Shown here one piece after another: positions 38,505 through 49,587 of a stretch of DNA of 64,000 nucleotides. The notes under the pieces are model-generated. The model was not told where the DNA came from. It did no database searches and saw nothing but the letters and a program-made list of their open reading frames with translations. The stretch comes from Jiangella sp. DSM 45060. GTDB lineage: Bacteria > Actinomycetota > Actinomycetes > Jiangellales > Jiangellaceae. Numbering within the stretch: position 1 is the stretch's first letter; each line of letters opens with the position of its first letter. The translations under genes were made by a program, and so were the position numbers. Location: the NCBI RefSeq assembly GCF_900105175.1, contig NZ_LT629771.1:186001-250000 (forward strand). Direction: 5' to 3'.

Positions 38505-38604
38505 GTCTCCACAGGCAGGCAGGGTCCGTTGGAGACGGTCCAAGGCGACCGCCGAACCAGCTGCCCACTGACCGGGCAGACACAACAGAGCACAAGCGGT
38601 GCTC
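38505..38604 (-). promoter_or_regulatory. Structured leader of the proposed F420-0 importer
   Basis: Reading the minus strand there are four stem-loops in order: GAGCAC/GTGCTC (38588-38604), CTGCCC/GGGCAG (38561-38579), GGTC/GACC (38537-38550), and GTCTCC/GGAGAC (38505-38536). The last includes the SD and ends 4 bases before the GTG. The order suggests a cis-regulatory RNA that can expose or hide the ribosome-binding site. It does not match the cobalamin riboswitch core. Confidence 0.45.
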
Positions 38605-39050
38605 CGGGGCTTCGCTCATCTTAAGCAGCCGAACCCGCAGAAATCATCCCCCTGGGGCGAGATTTATCAAGAATCCATGGATGCGGGCTGGGTTGGGGTG
38701 GTGTCGGCGCGGTGGGGCGGGCGCTGTGGGGCCGGCACGGTGGGGAGCGGGTCGAGGCGGGCGCGGTGACGACGCCGCCCGCTCGGCGGCTGAGGGGCCG
38801 GGGCGGCTGATGGGGCCGGGGTCGTGTGGGCGGCGGTGCGCCGGGATCGGCGGCCGGAGCGGCGACGGAGGCGCAGCGGCCCTGGGGTGGCCGGTGGCCT
38901 GCGGCGGGGTGGCGGGCTGGGGCGGTGCGCCGGAATCGGCGGCCCCGGGGTCGTGCGGCGGGCGGTGGCCGGGGATGCGCGCCGCGGCCGGCGGCCCGGG
39001 GGTGGGACGGCCGGCGGTCCGCGTCCGGCGGGGTGACCGGCCGGTTGCGC

Positions 39051-39136
39051 GGTGCGGCGGCCCACCCAGGAGGGTGGGGTGCCCTCCCGGCCGGGTGGGC
39101 CTTCACACTACGCGCGAGCACCGACAACGTCCGCCG
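39051..39136 (+). repeat. 85-bp repeat, copy A
   Basis: 86 bp, matching 39211-39295 with one substitution and one base of length difference. The reverse complement of its second half (TGTCGGTGC...GTAG...GGCC...CACCCGG) resembles the dispersed repeat copies at 32.4 and 42.0 kb. Confidence 0.85.
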
Positions 39137-39210
39137 CTCGGCTGCGTGGGCGTCCGGTGGGTGGAGCCGTCCGGTGGCCCGGGTGGTGTGCCGCGATCGA
39201 CGCGCGGGGC

Positions 39211-39295
39211 GGTGCGGTGGCCCACCCAGGAGGGTGGGTGCCCTCCCGGCCGGGTGGGCCTTCACACTACGCGCGAGCACCGACAACGTCCGCCG
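39211..39295 (+). repeat. 85-bp repeat, copy B
   Basis: Second copy, 160 bases downstream of copy A in the same orientation; it includes ACTACGCGCGAGCACCGACA. Confidence 0.85.
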
Positions 39296-39300
39296 CCCGC

Positions 39301-39358
39301 CCGACACCGGCTGCCCGGCCCGCTCGACCGACACCGGCTGCCCGACACCGGCTGCCCG
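39301..39358 (+). repeat. Three copies of a 17-bp repeat
   Basis: CCGACACCGGCTGCCCG occurs at 39301-39317, 39328-39344 and 39342-39358; the last two overlap. Slippage-type repeat just upstream of the aminotransferase promoter. Confidence 0.8.
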
Positions 39359-39403
39359 GCCCGACCCGCTCGCCCGACGCTGCTGGCCGGCCGGCTGCCC
39401 GAG

Positions 39404-39409
39404 TACCGT
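39404..39409 (+). promoter_or_regulatory. -10 hexamer of leaderless aminotransferase
   Basis: TACCGT ends 6 bases before GTG 39416; no SD is seen. Confidence 0.5.
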
Positions 39410-39415
39410 GATCCC

Positions 39416-40591
39416 GTGCCACCACGCCGACCCGCGCTCGTCGAGCGGATGCGCCCGTTCACGTCGACCATCTTCGCCGAGATCACGGCGCTGGCGACCC
39501 GCACCGGCGCGATCAACCTCGGGCAGGGCTTCCCCGACACCGACGGCCCGGCGGAGATCCTCGAGGCGGCCACCCAGGCGATCCACGGCGGCCTGAACCA
39601 GTACCCGCCCGGCCCCGGCGTCCCGGTACTCCGTCAGAGCATCGCCCGGCACCAGAAGCGCTTCTACGGCCTCGACGTCGACCCGGACAGCGAGGTGCTG
39701 GTCACCGCCGGCGCCACCGAGGCCATCGCGGCGACGATCCTGGCGCTGTGCGAGCCGGGCGACGAGGTGGTGACGTTCGATCCGGTGTACGACTCGTACG
39801 CCGCGTCCATCGCGCTGGCCGGGGCGGTCAAGCGGACGGTGACGCTGCGCTGGCCCGACTTCGCCGTCGACGAGGCGGAGCTGCGGGCCGCGTTCGGGCC
39901 GCGCACCCGGGTGGTGCTGGTCAACACGCCGCACAACCCGACCGGCAAGGTGTTCACGCGCGCCGAGCTGGAGGCGATCGGCGCGCTGGCCCGCGAGCAC
40001 GACGCGATCGTCGTCACCGACGAGGTGTACGAGCACCAGGTCTTCGACGACGCGGTGCATGTGCCGGTCGCGACGCTGCCGGGCCTGGGTGAGCGGACGG
40101 TGACGGTGTCGTCGGCGGGCAAGACGTTCTCGGTGACGGGCTGGAAGGTCGGCTGGCTGCACGGTCCGGCCGAGCTGGTGGCCGCCGCGCGCGCCGTCAA
40201 GCAGTTCCTGACGTTCGTCAGTGCCGGCCCGCTGCAGCCGGCCGTCGCGACGGGGCTCGACCTCGGCGACGACTTCTACGCAGGGCTGGCCGGTGGTCTG
40301 CGGGCGAAGCGCGACCTGCTGATCGAGGGCCTGACGGCGGCCGGGTTCGAGGTGTCGGTGCCGCGCGGGACGTACTTCGTGGTGGCCGACGCCGCGCCGC
40401 TCGGGTTCGCCGACGGCGTCGAACTGTGCCAGCGGCTGCCCGAGCTGGCCGGTGTCGCGGCCGTACCGGTGTCGGTGTTCCACGACGACCCGAAGGCGGC
40501 GCCGTCGCTGGTCCGGTTCGCGTTCTGCAAGCGTGACGAGGTGCTGCGCGAGGCTGTCGCACGGCTGAGCCGGCTGGCGCCCGGGGCGTAG
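39416..40591 (+). CDS. PLP-dependent aminotransferase (class I/II, DapC/YbdL-like)
   Basis: 391 residues from GTG 39416; a much longer in-frame extension upstream is low-complexity and is rejected. INLGQGFPDTDGP, NQYPPGPGVPVLRQSIA, VLVTAGATEAIAA, NTPHNPTGKVF and the PLP-lysine motif SSAGKTFSVTGWKVGW place it with kynurenine/methionine/glutamine aminotransferases. Actinobacterial relatives are often called N-succinyldiaminopimelate aminotransferase (DapC), which is possible here. Cytoplasmic fold-type I dimer. Confidence 0.9.
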   Translation: MPPRRPALVERMRPFTSTIFAEITALATRTGAINLGQGFPDTDGPAEILEAATQAIHGGLNQYPPGPGVPVLRQSIARHQKRFYGLDVDPDSEVLVTAGATEAIAATILALCEPGDEVVTFDPVYDSYAASIALAGAVKRTVTLRWPDFAVDEAELRAAFGPRTRVVLVNTPHNPTGKVFTRAELEAIGALAREHDAIVVTDEVYEHQVFDDAVHVPVATLPGLGERTVTVSSAGKTFSVTGWKVGWLHGPAELVAAARAVKQFLTFVSAGPLQPAVATGLDLGDDFYAGLAGGLRAKRDLLIEGLTAAGFEVSVPRGTYFVVADAAPLGFADGVELCQRLPELAGVAAVPVSVFHDDPKAAPSLVRFAFCKRDEVLREAVARLSRLAPGA

Positions 40592-40592
40592 C

Positions 40593-41099
40593 TCACTCCA
40601 GCACGAACTCCAGCGCCGACCGCACGCCGGCCGCCGGCGCGCCGTCGGCGACCTCGAGCAGCGCCGCCCGCCAGGCCGCGGTCAGCGGCGCCGCGGCCAC
40701 CCGCACCTCACCCGGCAGCAGGGCGGCCAGGGTGTCGCCGACGGGGTCGGCGACGGCGTCCGGCGCGGTCTCGCCGAGCAGCCGGCACACGCCGAAGCGC
40801 ACCGTCGCGTCGAACGCCACCAGCAGCGCCGCCCGCACCGCCGCCCGCCCCGGGCCGCCGACCGCCTCGGCCGCGCCCTCCATGCGATCGGTGATGCGCT
40901 TCTCGAGGTCGTCGCGGACGACGGTGTACAGGCCGAGCTTCGACCCGAAGTGGTGGTAGAGCGAACCGGTGGTGACGCCGGCCTTCGACGCCAGCTCGGT
41001 GACGGTGGCCGCCTCGAAGCCGGCCTGCTCGAAATGGTGCATGGCGGCCTCGATCAGCCGGGCCTTCGCCGACCCGGGAACGGGGATCCACTCCTGCAT
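40593..41099 (-). CDS. TetR/AcrR family regulator
   Basis: 168 residues from ATG 41099. The DNA-binding HTH is ARLIEAAMHHFEQAGFEAATVTELASKAGVTTGSLYHHFGSK (about residues 12-53, quoted in part); the C-terminal ligand domain is not assigned. ATG 41099 is chosen over 41132 because TACGGT (41107-41112, minus strand) ends 7 bases before it. The divergent VOC gene has the mirror-image arrangement, and paired inverted sequences between them suggest that this TetR represses both genes. Confidence 0.85.
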   Translation of the reverse strand: MQEWIPVPGSAKARLIEAAMHHFEQAGFEAATVTELASKAGVTTGSLYHHFGSKLGLYTVVRDDLEKRITDRMEGAAEAVGGPGRAAVRAALLVAFDATVRFGVCRLLGETAPDAVADPVGDTLAALLPGEVRVAAAPLTAAWRAALLEVADGAPAAGVRSALEFVLE

Positions 41100-41106
41100 G
41101 GCCATC

Positions 41107-41146
41107 ACCGTAACACGTTGACGGGTGGCCATAACGTCGTTACGGT
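41107..41146. promoter_or_regulatory. Symmetric divergent promoter/operator of the TetR and VOC genes
   Basis: ACCGTAAC at 41107-41114 and GTTACGGT at 41139-41146 form an inverted repeat. Inside, TAACGTCGTTA (41132-41142) is itself palindromic and TAACACGTTGA (41111-41121) is a degenerate copy. The outer TACGGT of each side is the -10 box of the gene on that side, exactly 7 bases before its ATG. Confidence 0.65.
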
Positions 41147-41153
41147 CTCAGGC

Positions 41154-41501
41154 ATGAAGCTCACCTTCATCTACGTGTCGGTGCCGGATCTGAAAGAGGC
41201 ACTCGGCTTCTACCGCGACCAGCTCGGGTTCGACGAGGCGTGGCGCGAGGGCGACGACACCGTCGCCTTCCAGTTGCCGGGCACGGAGGTCCAGCTGATG
41301 GTCTGTGTTCCGCCGGACGACGGACCGAGGTGGTCCACCGGGCCGTTCTACGGGGTGGACGACCTGCCGGCGTTCATGGCCGAGCACAACGACCTGACCT
41401 GGGTCGGCGAGCCGAACGAGATCCCGGGCGGCCGATCCGCCTCGTTCCGCGATCCCGGCGGCAACCTCATCCACGTGTTCGACCAGTCCGGCGCCGAGTG
41501 A
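41154..41501 (+). CDS. VOC (glyoxalase/bleomycin-resistance-type) family protein
   Basis: 115 residues. A single VOC module pair: FIYVSVPDLKEALGFYRDQLGF at the start and SASFRDPGGNLIHVFDQ at the end, with likely metal ligands among the usual positions. The function (isomerase, dioxygenase or drug-binding) cannot be read from this. Divergent from a TetR regulator that likely controls it. Leaderless. The 3' end overlaps the convergent membrane protein gene by 35 bases. Confidence 0.85.
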   Translation: MKLTFIYVSVPDLKEALGFYRDQLGFDEAWREGDDTVAFQLPGTEVQLMVCVPPDDGPRWSTGPFYGVDDLPAFMAEHNDLTWVGEPNEIPGGRSASFRDPGGNLIHVFDQSGAE

Positions 41502-42111
41502 TCCGGCCCCACGGCTTGTAGACCGACAGCAGGAACGCGACGAGCAGCAGGCTGGTCGACACGATCGGCGGGTACAGCAGGTCGCCGGGCTCCAGCCGGA
41601 CGTCCGCGACTGTGTCCAGCAGTCGGCCCTGCTCGGCCGCCTCCTGCACACCGGGACGCAGCAGCACCAGCACCAGCGTCGACAGCAGCACGTTGAGCAC
41701 CAGCTTCACCGCGACCCACCAGTACCGCACCAGGCCGTACTTGCTGCCGAGTCCGAGCAGCACGCCGCTCACCAGGCACGCCAGGCTGGCGATCGCCAAC
41801 GGCCAGCCGGCGAACAGTTCCAGTGCCCGGTAGCTGAGCGCGCGGGTCTCGTCCTCGCTGGTGCGGGCCGCGGTGAAGACCAGCACGGCCATGACGACGT
41901 CCATGCCGAACCAGGTGCCCGCCGACAAGAGGTGCGTGACCAGCACGGCCTTGCGGGTGCGACCGCCGAGCCGCCACGGACGGCGAGTCGGCGCGGCCGG
42001 CCCGGCCGCGCCGCCCGGGCCGTCGGTGCGGCGGCGTCGGCGCGACTGTCGGTGCCCGCCCGTAGGGTGGGCCCCACCCGGGCCGGGCGGGGTCTGCGTC
42101 GTGATCGTCAT
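41467..42111 (-). CDS. Integral membrane protein of unknown function
   Basis: 214 residues with four hydrophobic helices (about 53-75, 85-115, 118-145 and 180-200). THLLSAGTWFGMDVVMAVLVF and GLVRYWWVAVKLVLNVLLS resemble actinobacterial small membrane proteins of uncharacterised families. It ends in a basic tail. ATG 42111 is used; a longer frame to 42183 exists. Codons about 6-22 are contributed by a copy of a dispersed repeat, so the N-terminus may be recent. No function is proposed. Confidence 0.7.
   Translation of the reverse strand: MTITTQTPPGPGGAHPTGGHRQSRRRRRTDGPGGAAGPAAPTRRPWRLGGRTRKAVLVTHLLSAGTWFGMDVVMAVLVFTAARTSEDETRALSYRALELFAGWPLAIASLACLVSGVLLGLGSKYGLVRYWWVAVKLVLNVLLSTLVLVLLRPGVQEAAEQGRLLDTVADVRLEPGDLLYPPIVSTSLLLVAFLLSVYKPWGRITRRRTGRTRG
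42047..42095 (+). repeat. Dispersed short repeat, copy D
   Basis: 49 bp, 48 identical to copy C (32424-32472) in opposite orientation. It lies within the N-terminal codons of the membrane protein gene, encoding TPPGPGGAHPTGGHRQ on the minus strand. Confidence 0.75.
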
Positions 42112-42212
42112 GCCGTCCACCTTGTCGCCCGCCGCCGTCGCCGTCGTCGGGCGCGGAACGTATCCGCGCGTACGCCCGATCACGTACGGGCAGCTGTTTT
42201 GTAAGGATTCGT

Positions 42213-42276
42213 CCCCCTGGTCAACCGGCGTGGCCGGTCGTGCGTCAACGCCGTATCACCATCGGGCACCAGGGGG
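42213..42276 (+). promoter_or_regulatory. Long-range stem hiding the SD of the AMIN-like gene
   Basis: CCCCCTGGT (42213-42221) is perfectly complementary to ACCAGGGGG (42268-42276), which includes the G-run seven bases before ATG 42283. The intervening 46 bases can form smaller stems. Confidence 0.4.
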
Positions 42277-42282
42277 ATCGTC

Positions 42283-45825
<3,543 letters not shown>

Positions 45826-45856
45826 CACCGGTGTACCTCGCTGGGGTCTTGTCATC

Positions 45857-45901
45857 CTTACGGGTGTAAGGCTATCGTGTCTCGAGACTTACACGTGTAA
45901 G
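45857..45901. promoter_or_regulatory. Twin palindromic operators of the TetR/oxidoreductase divergon
   Basis: CTTACGGGTGTAAG (45857-45870) and the perfect palindrome CTTACACGTGTAAG (45888-45901) have centres 31 bases apart, about three helical turns. The first overlaps the minus-strand TAGCCT -10 box of the regulator; the second is next to the oxidoreductase SD. Confidence 0.75.
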
Positions 45902-45910
45902 GGGGGCATT

Positions 45911-46852
45911 GTGAAGGCAGCGGTCTTCGACCGGTACGGCTCGCCGGAGGTCCTGCGGCTCGCCGACGTTCCGCAACCCGCGCCCGGTCCGAAGGACGCG
46001 CTCGTCCGGGTCCACGCGGTCGCGGCCACCTCGGGCGACGCCCGTATCCGCGGCGCGAACTTCCCGCCCGGGTTCGCGCTGTTCGGGCGGCTGGCGTTCG
46101 GTGTGTTCCGGCCGCGGCGCAAGATCCTGGGTGGGTCCTTCTCCGGAGTGGTCGAGAGCGTCGGCTCGGCGGTGACGCGGCTGCGGCCCGGCGACGAGGT
46201 CAGCGGCATGTCCGGGGCGCGGCTGGGCGGTTACGCCGAGTATCTGACGGTGGCCGCCGACCGGCTCGCCGCGAAGCCGGCCGGCGTGAGCCACGACGAC
46301 GCGGCCGGACTGCTGTTCGGCGGCACGACGGCGCTGCACTTCCTGCGCGGCCGGGCCAAGCCGGGCCGCAGCGTCCTGGTCGTCGGGGCCTCCGGCGCCG
46401 TCGGCACCAACGCCGTCCAGCTGGCACGGCACTTCGGCGCCACGGTCACCGGGGTCACCAGCGGCGCCAACGCCGCCCTGGTCACCGAACTGGGCGCGGA
46501 CCGCGTCGTCGACCACACGCGCGAGGACGTCACGCAGGGCGCCGAGCGCTACGACGTCGTCTTCGACACCGTCGGCGCCGTCTCGATCGCGAGCGGCCGC
46601 CGGCTGCTGACCGGCGACGGTGTCCTCCTGCTGGCCGTGGGCGGCCTGGGCACGGCCGTGCGGGCCCGCGGGAACGTCGTCGCCGGCGTCTCCGCCGAGC
46701 GCCGCGAGGACTTCGAGTTCCTGCTGGGGCTGGTCGAGGCCGGCGAGCTCACCGTCGTCATCGACCAGGTCCACGACCTCGCCGACGCCGCCGCGGCGCA
46801 CGCCCGCGTCGACACCGGTCACAAGGTCGGCAACGTCCTGTTACATCCGTGA
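45911..46852 (+). CDS. MDR-family NAD(P)-dependent quinone oxidoreductase-like protein
   Basis: 313 residues. The N-terminal GroES-like domain is VKAAVFDRYGSPEVLRL...; the Rossmann domain has VLVVGASGAVGTNAVQLARHFGA (about 150-172) followed by VVDHTRED. Zinc-ligand residues of true alcohol dehydrogenases are not evident, which fits the zeta-crystallin/quinone reductase branch. Strong SD AAGGGGGG just before GTG 45911. Probably repressed by the divergent TetR and induced by a reactive or lipophilic compound. Confidence 0.88.
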   Translation: MKAAVFDRYGSPEVLRLADVPQPAPGPKDALVRVHAVAATSGDARIRGANFPPGFALFGRLAFGVFRPRRKILGGSFSGVVESVGSAVTRLRPGDEVSGMSGARLGGYAEYLTVAADRLAAKPAGVSHDDAAGLLFGGTTALHFLRGRAKPGRSVLVVGASGAVGTNAVQLARHFGATVTGVTSGANAALVTELGADRVVDHTREDVTQGAERYDVVFDTVGAVSIASGRRLLTGDGVLLLAVGGLGTAVRARGNVVAGVSAERREDFEFLLGLVEAGELTVVIDQVHDLADAAAAHARVDTGHKVGNVLLHP

Positions 46853-46877
46853 CGGGGCGCTCCGATATCCTTCGCAC

Positions 46878-47987
46878 GTGGCGGAGATCGAGATCGGCCG
46901 TGGCAAGCGCGGCCGCCAAGCATATGCCTTCGACGACGTGGCGATCGTGCCCTCGCGGCGCACCCGCGACCCCGAAGAGGTGTCCACGCACTGGCAGATC
47001 GACGCCTACCGGTTCGAGATCCCGCTGCTGGCCGCGCCCATGGACTCCGTCATGTCGCCGCAGACGGCCATCGAGCTGGGGCGGGCCGGCGGGCTGGGCG
47101 TGCTCGACCTCGAAGGGCTCTGGACCCGCTACGACGACCCCGAGCCGCTGCTCGAGGAGATCGCCGGGCTCGAGGAGGGCAAGGCGCTCAACCGGCTGCA
47201 GGAGATCTACGCCGCGCCGGTGCGCGAAGACCTCATCGCCGACCGCCTGCGCGAGATCCGCGACGCCGGCGTCACGGTGGCCGGGGCGCTGTCGCCGCCG
47301 CGGGTGAAGCGCTACCACCAGGCCGTCATCGACGCCGGGGTCGACCTCGTGGTCATCCGCGGCACGACGGTGTCCGCCGAGCACGTCTCCGGCCGGGCCG
47401 AGCCGCTGAACCTCAAGCAGTTCATCTACGAGCTCGACGTCCCGGTCATCGTCGGCGGCTGCGCCACGTACCAGGCGGCGCTGCACCTCATGCGCACCGG
47501 CGCGGCCGGCGTGCTGGTCGGCTTCGGCGGCGGCTCGTCGCACACCACCCGCTCGGTGCTCGGCCTCACCGTCCCCATGGCCACGGCGGTGGCCGACGTC
47601 GCGGCGGCCCGGCGCGACTACCTCGACGAGTCCGGCGGCCGGTACGTGCACGTCATCGCCGACGGCTCCATCGGGCGCTCCGGCGACATCGCCAAGGCCA
47701 TCGCGTGCGGCGCCGACGCCGTCATGGTCGGCTCGCCGCTGGCCCGGGCCACCGAGGCGCCCGGCCGCGGCTGGCACTGGGGCTCCGAGGCGCACCACGC
47801 CGACCTCCCGCGCGGCGAGCGGGTGCACGTCGGCACCATCGGGCCGCTGTCCGAGATCCTGGGCGGCCCGTCCTACCTCGCCGACGGCTCCATGAACCTC
47901 GTCGGCGCGCTGCGGCGGGCCATGGCCACCACCGGCTACACCGAGGTCAAGGAGTTCCAGCGGGTCGAGGTCACCGTCCTGCGGTAG
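46878..47987 (+). CDS. guaB3: GuaB3 family IMP dehydrogenase-related protein
   Basis: 369 residues. IEIGRGKRGRQAYAFDDVAIVPSRRTRDPEEV is the usual GuaB3 opening. The barrel has no CBS insertion. At the place of the IMPDH loop GPGSICTTR it reads GGGSSHTTR, so the catalytic Cys is His (about residue 222). The C-terminal phosphate-binding ADGSIGRSGDIAKAIACGADAVM and EILGGPSYLADGSMNLVGALR are normal. It is a paralogue of GuaB found beside guaA/guaB in actinobacteria; its reaction is unclear. TATCCT ends six bases before GTG 46878. Confidence 0.92.
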   Translation: MAEIEIGRGKRGRQAYAFDDVAIVPSRRTRDPEEVSTHWQIDAYRFEIPLLAAPMDSVMSPQTAIELGRAGGLGVLDLEGLWTRYDDPEPLLEEIAGLEEGKALNRLQEIYAAPVREDLIADRLREIRDAGVTVAGALSPPRVKRYHQAVIDAGVDLVVIRGTTVSAEHVSGRAEPLNLKQFIYELDVPVIVGGCATYQAALHLMRTGAAGVLVGFGGGSSHTTRSVLGLTVPMATAVADVAAARRDYLDESGGRYVHVIADGSIGRSGDIAKAIACGADAVMVGSPLARATEAPGRGWHWGSEAHHADLPRGERVHVGTIGPLSEILGGPSYLADGSMNLVGALRRAMATTGYTEVKEFQRVEVTVLR

Positions 47988-48003
47988 ACGTAGGCTGGCG
48001 TCG

Positions 48004-49575
48004 ATGACCACCACGCCCGTCAACGTCGACACCGTCGTCGACCGCGCACTCCTCGACCGCCTCACCGACCGCGTGGTCGCGCGGCCGCGGGCCGACCGCG
48101 CCGCCACCGTCGCGCCGTTCAGCGGCACCCCGCTGGCCGAGGTGCCGCTGTCCACCACCGACGACGTCGCCACGGCGTTCGCCGCCGCCCGCGACGCCCA
48201 GCGCTGGTGGGCGGCCCGCCCGGTCGCCGAGCGGGCCCGCATCATCGGCCACGTCCACGACCTCGTGCTCGACCGCCGCGGCGAGATCGCCGACCTCGTG
48301 CAGGCCGAGGCGGGCAAGGCGCGGCGCGACGCGTTCGAGGAGGTCGCCGACGTCGCGCTCGCCGCCCACTACGTCGCCGTCCGCGGCCCGCGGGTGCTGC
48401 GCGAACGCCGCCGGCTCGGCCTGCTGCCGGGGCTGACGCGGGCCATCGAGGGACACCGTCCCAAGGGCGTCGTCGGCGTCATCTCGCCGTGGAACTACCC
48501 GCTGACGCTGGCCATCTCCGACTGCCTGCCCGCGTTCGTCGCCGGCAACGCCGTCGTGCACAAGCCCGACTCGCAGGCCATGCTGACGGCGCTGCTGGCG
48601 CGGTCCATCGCGATCGAGGCGGGGCTGCCGGAGGCGTTGTGGCAGATCGTGTCCGGCGACGGCCCGGTCATCGGCGGGGCCGTCGTCGAGCACGCCGACT
48701 ACGTGTCGTTCACCGGCTCCACCGCCACGGGGCGGGTCATCGCGGCGCGCCTCGGCGAGCGGCTGGTCGGCGCGTCGCTGGAGCTGGGCGGCAAGAACCC
48801 CATGCTCGTCCTCGACGACGCCGATCTCGACCGCGCCGCCGAGGCCGCCGTCCGGGCCTGCTTCTCCAACGCCGGCCAGCTGTGCATGTCGATGGAGCGC
48901 CTGTACGTCGCGGCGCCGCTGCGCGAGCCGTTCCTCGAACGGTTCCTCGGCCGGGTCGAGTCGATGCACGTCGGCGCGGCGTTCGACTACTCCTGCGACA
49001 TGGGCTCGCTGATGTCGCAGGCCCAGCTCGACAAGGTCCGCGCCCACGTCGACGACGCGGTCGCGAAGGGCGCGCGGGTGCTCACCGGCGGGCGGGCCCG
49101 GCCCGACCTCGGACCCTGGTTCCACGAGCCGACGGTCCTCGACGGCGTCCGGCCCGGCATGCTCGCGGCCGACGCCGAGACGTTCGGCCCGGTCGTCTCC
49201 GTCTACCCCGTCAGCTCCGACGACGAGGCGGTCGAGCTGGCCAACGACACCCCGTACGGCCTCAACGCCAGCGTGTGGACGACCAACGTCCGCCGCGGCA
49301 TCCACGTCGCCCGCCGGCTGCGCTCCGGCGTCGTCAACGTCAACGAGGGCTACGCCGCGGCGTGGGGCAGCCACGACCTCCCGATCGGCGGCATGGGCGC
49401 CTCCGGCCTCGGCCGGCGGCACGGCCGCGAGGGCATCCTGCGCTACACCGAGCCGCAGGCCATCGCCGTCCAGCGGGTGCACAACATCGCACCGCCGGCC
49501 GGCCTGTCCTACGACACCTTCACCGACGCCATGGCCAAGTCCCTGCGCGTACTACGCCGCACCGGCCGCGCCTGA
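48004..49575 (+). CDS. Succinate-semialdehyde dehydrogenase (GabD2-like aldehyde dehydrogenase)
   Basis: 523 residues. ALDH motifs: GVVGVISPWNYPLTL, VHKPDSQ, FTGSTATGR, catalytic Glu260 in LELGGKNP and Cys294 in NAGQLCMS, then ETFGPVVSV. The sequence is closest to NADP-dependent succinate-semialdehyde dehydrogenases (GabD2), but other aldehydes are possible. TAGGCT (47991-47996) ends 7 bases before ATG 48004, so the transcript is probably leaderless and separate from guaB3 upstream. Confidence 0.9.
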   Translation: MTTTPVNVDTVVDRALLDRLTDRVVARPRADRAATVAPFSGTPLAEVPLSTTDDVATAFAAARDAQRWWAARPVAERARIIGHVHDLVLDRRGEIADLVQAEAGKARRDAFEEVADVALAAHYVAVRGPRVLRERRRLGLLPGLTRAIEGHRPKGVVGVISPWNYPLTLAISDCLPAFVAGNAVVHKPDSQAMLTALLARSIAIEAGLPEALWQIVSGDGPVIGGAVVEHADYVSFTGSTATGRVIAARLGERLVGASLELGGKNPMLVLDDADLDRAAEAAVRACFSNAGQLCMSMERLYVAAPLREPFLERFLGRVESMHVGAAFDYSCDMGSLMSQAQLDKVRAHVDDAVAKGARVLTGGRARPDLGPWFHEPTVLDGVRPGMLAADAETFGPVVSVYPVSSDDEAVELANDTPYGLNASVWTTNVRRGIHVARRLRSGVVNVNEGYAAAWGSHDLPIGGMGASGLGRRHGREGILRYTEPQAIAVQRVHNIAPPAGLSYDTFTDAMAKSLRVLRRTGRA

Positions 49576-49587
49576 GCCGTTCGACGC

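Larger units (their letters stand above)
38605..39415. other. Gene-free G-rich region with repeats
   Basis: About 0.8 kb with no credible gene: all open frames here are low-complexity (Arg/Gly/Pro). From 38690 to 39050 the plus strand is rich in GGGG runs. Then come two copies of an 85-bp repeat and three copies of a 17-bp repeat before the aminotransferase. A few A/T-richer bases near 38640-38690 may hold the importer promoter. Confidence 0.7.

Noticed and set aside
38505-38680. Cobalamin riboswitch upstream of the FecCD-type importer
   Set aside because: The minus-strand leader lacks the conserved B12-box core; the only CCACTG-like string is on the wrong strand. The leader is kept as a structured element without class.
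38700-38760. G-quadruplex motif in the G-rich stretch
   Set aside because: At least one loop between G-runs is longer than usual for a stable quadruplex; only the G-richness is reported.
38621-40483. Minus-strand open frame across the repeat region and aminotransferase
   Set aside because: Composition is repeat-derived and antisense to the well-supported aminotransferase; no start signal or family.
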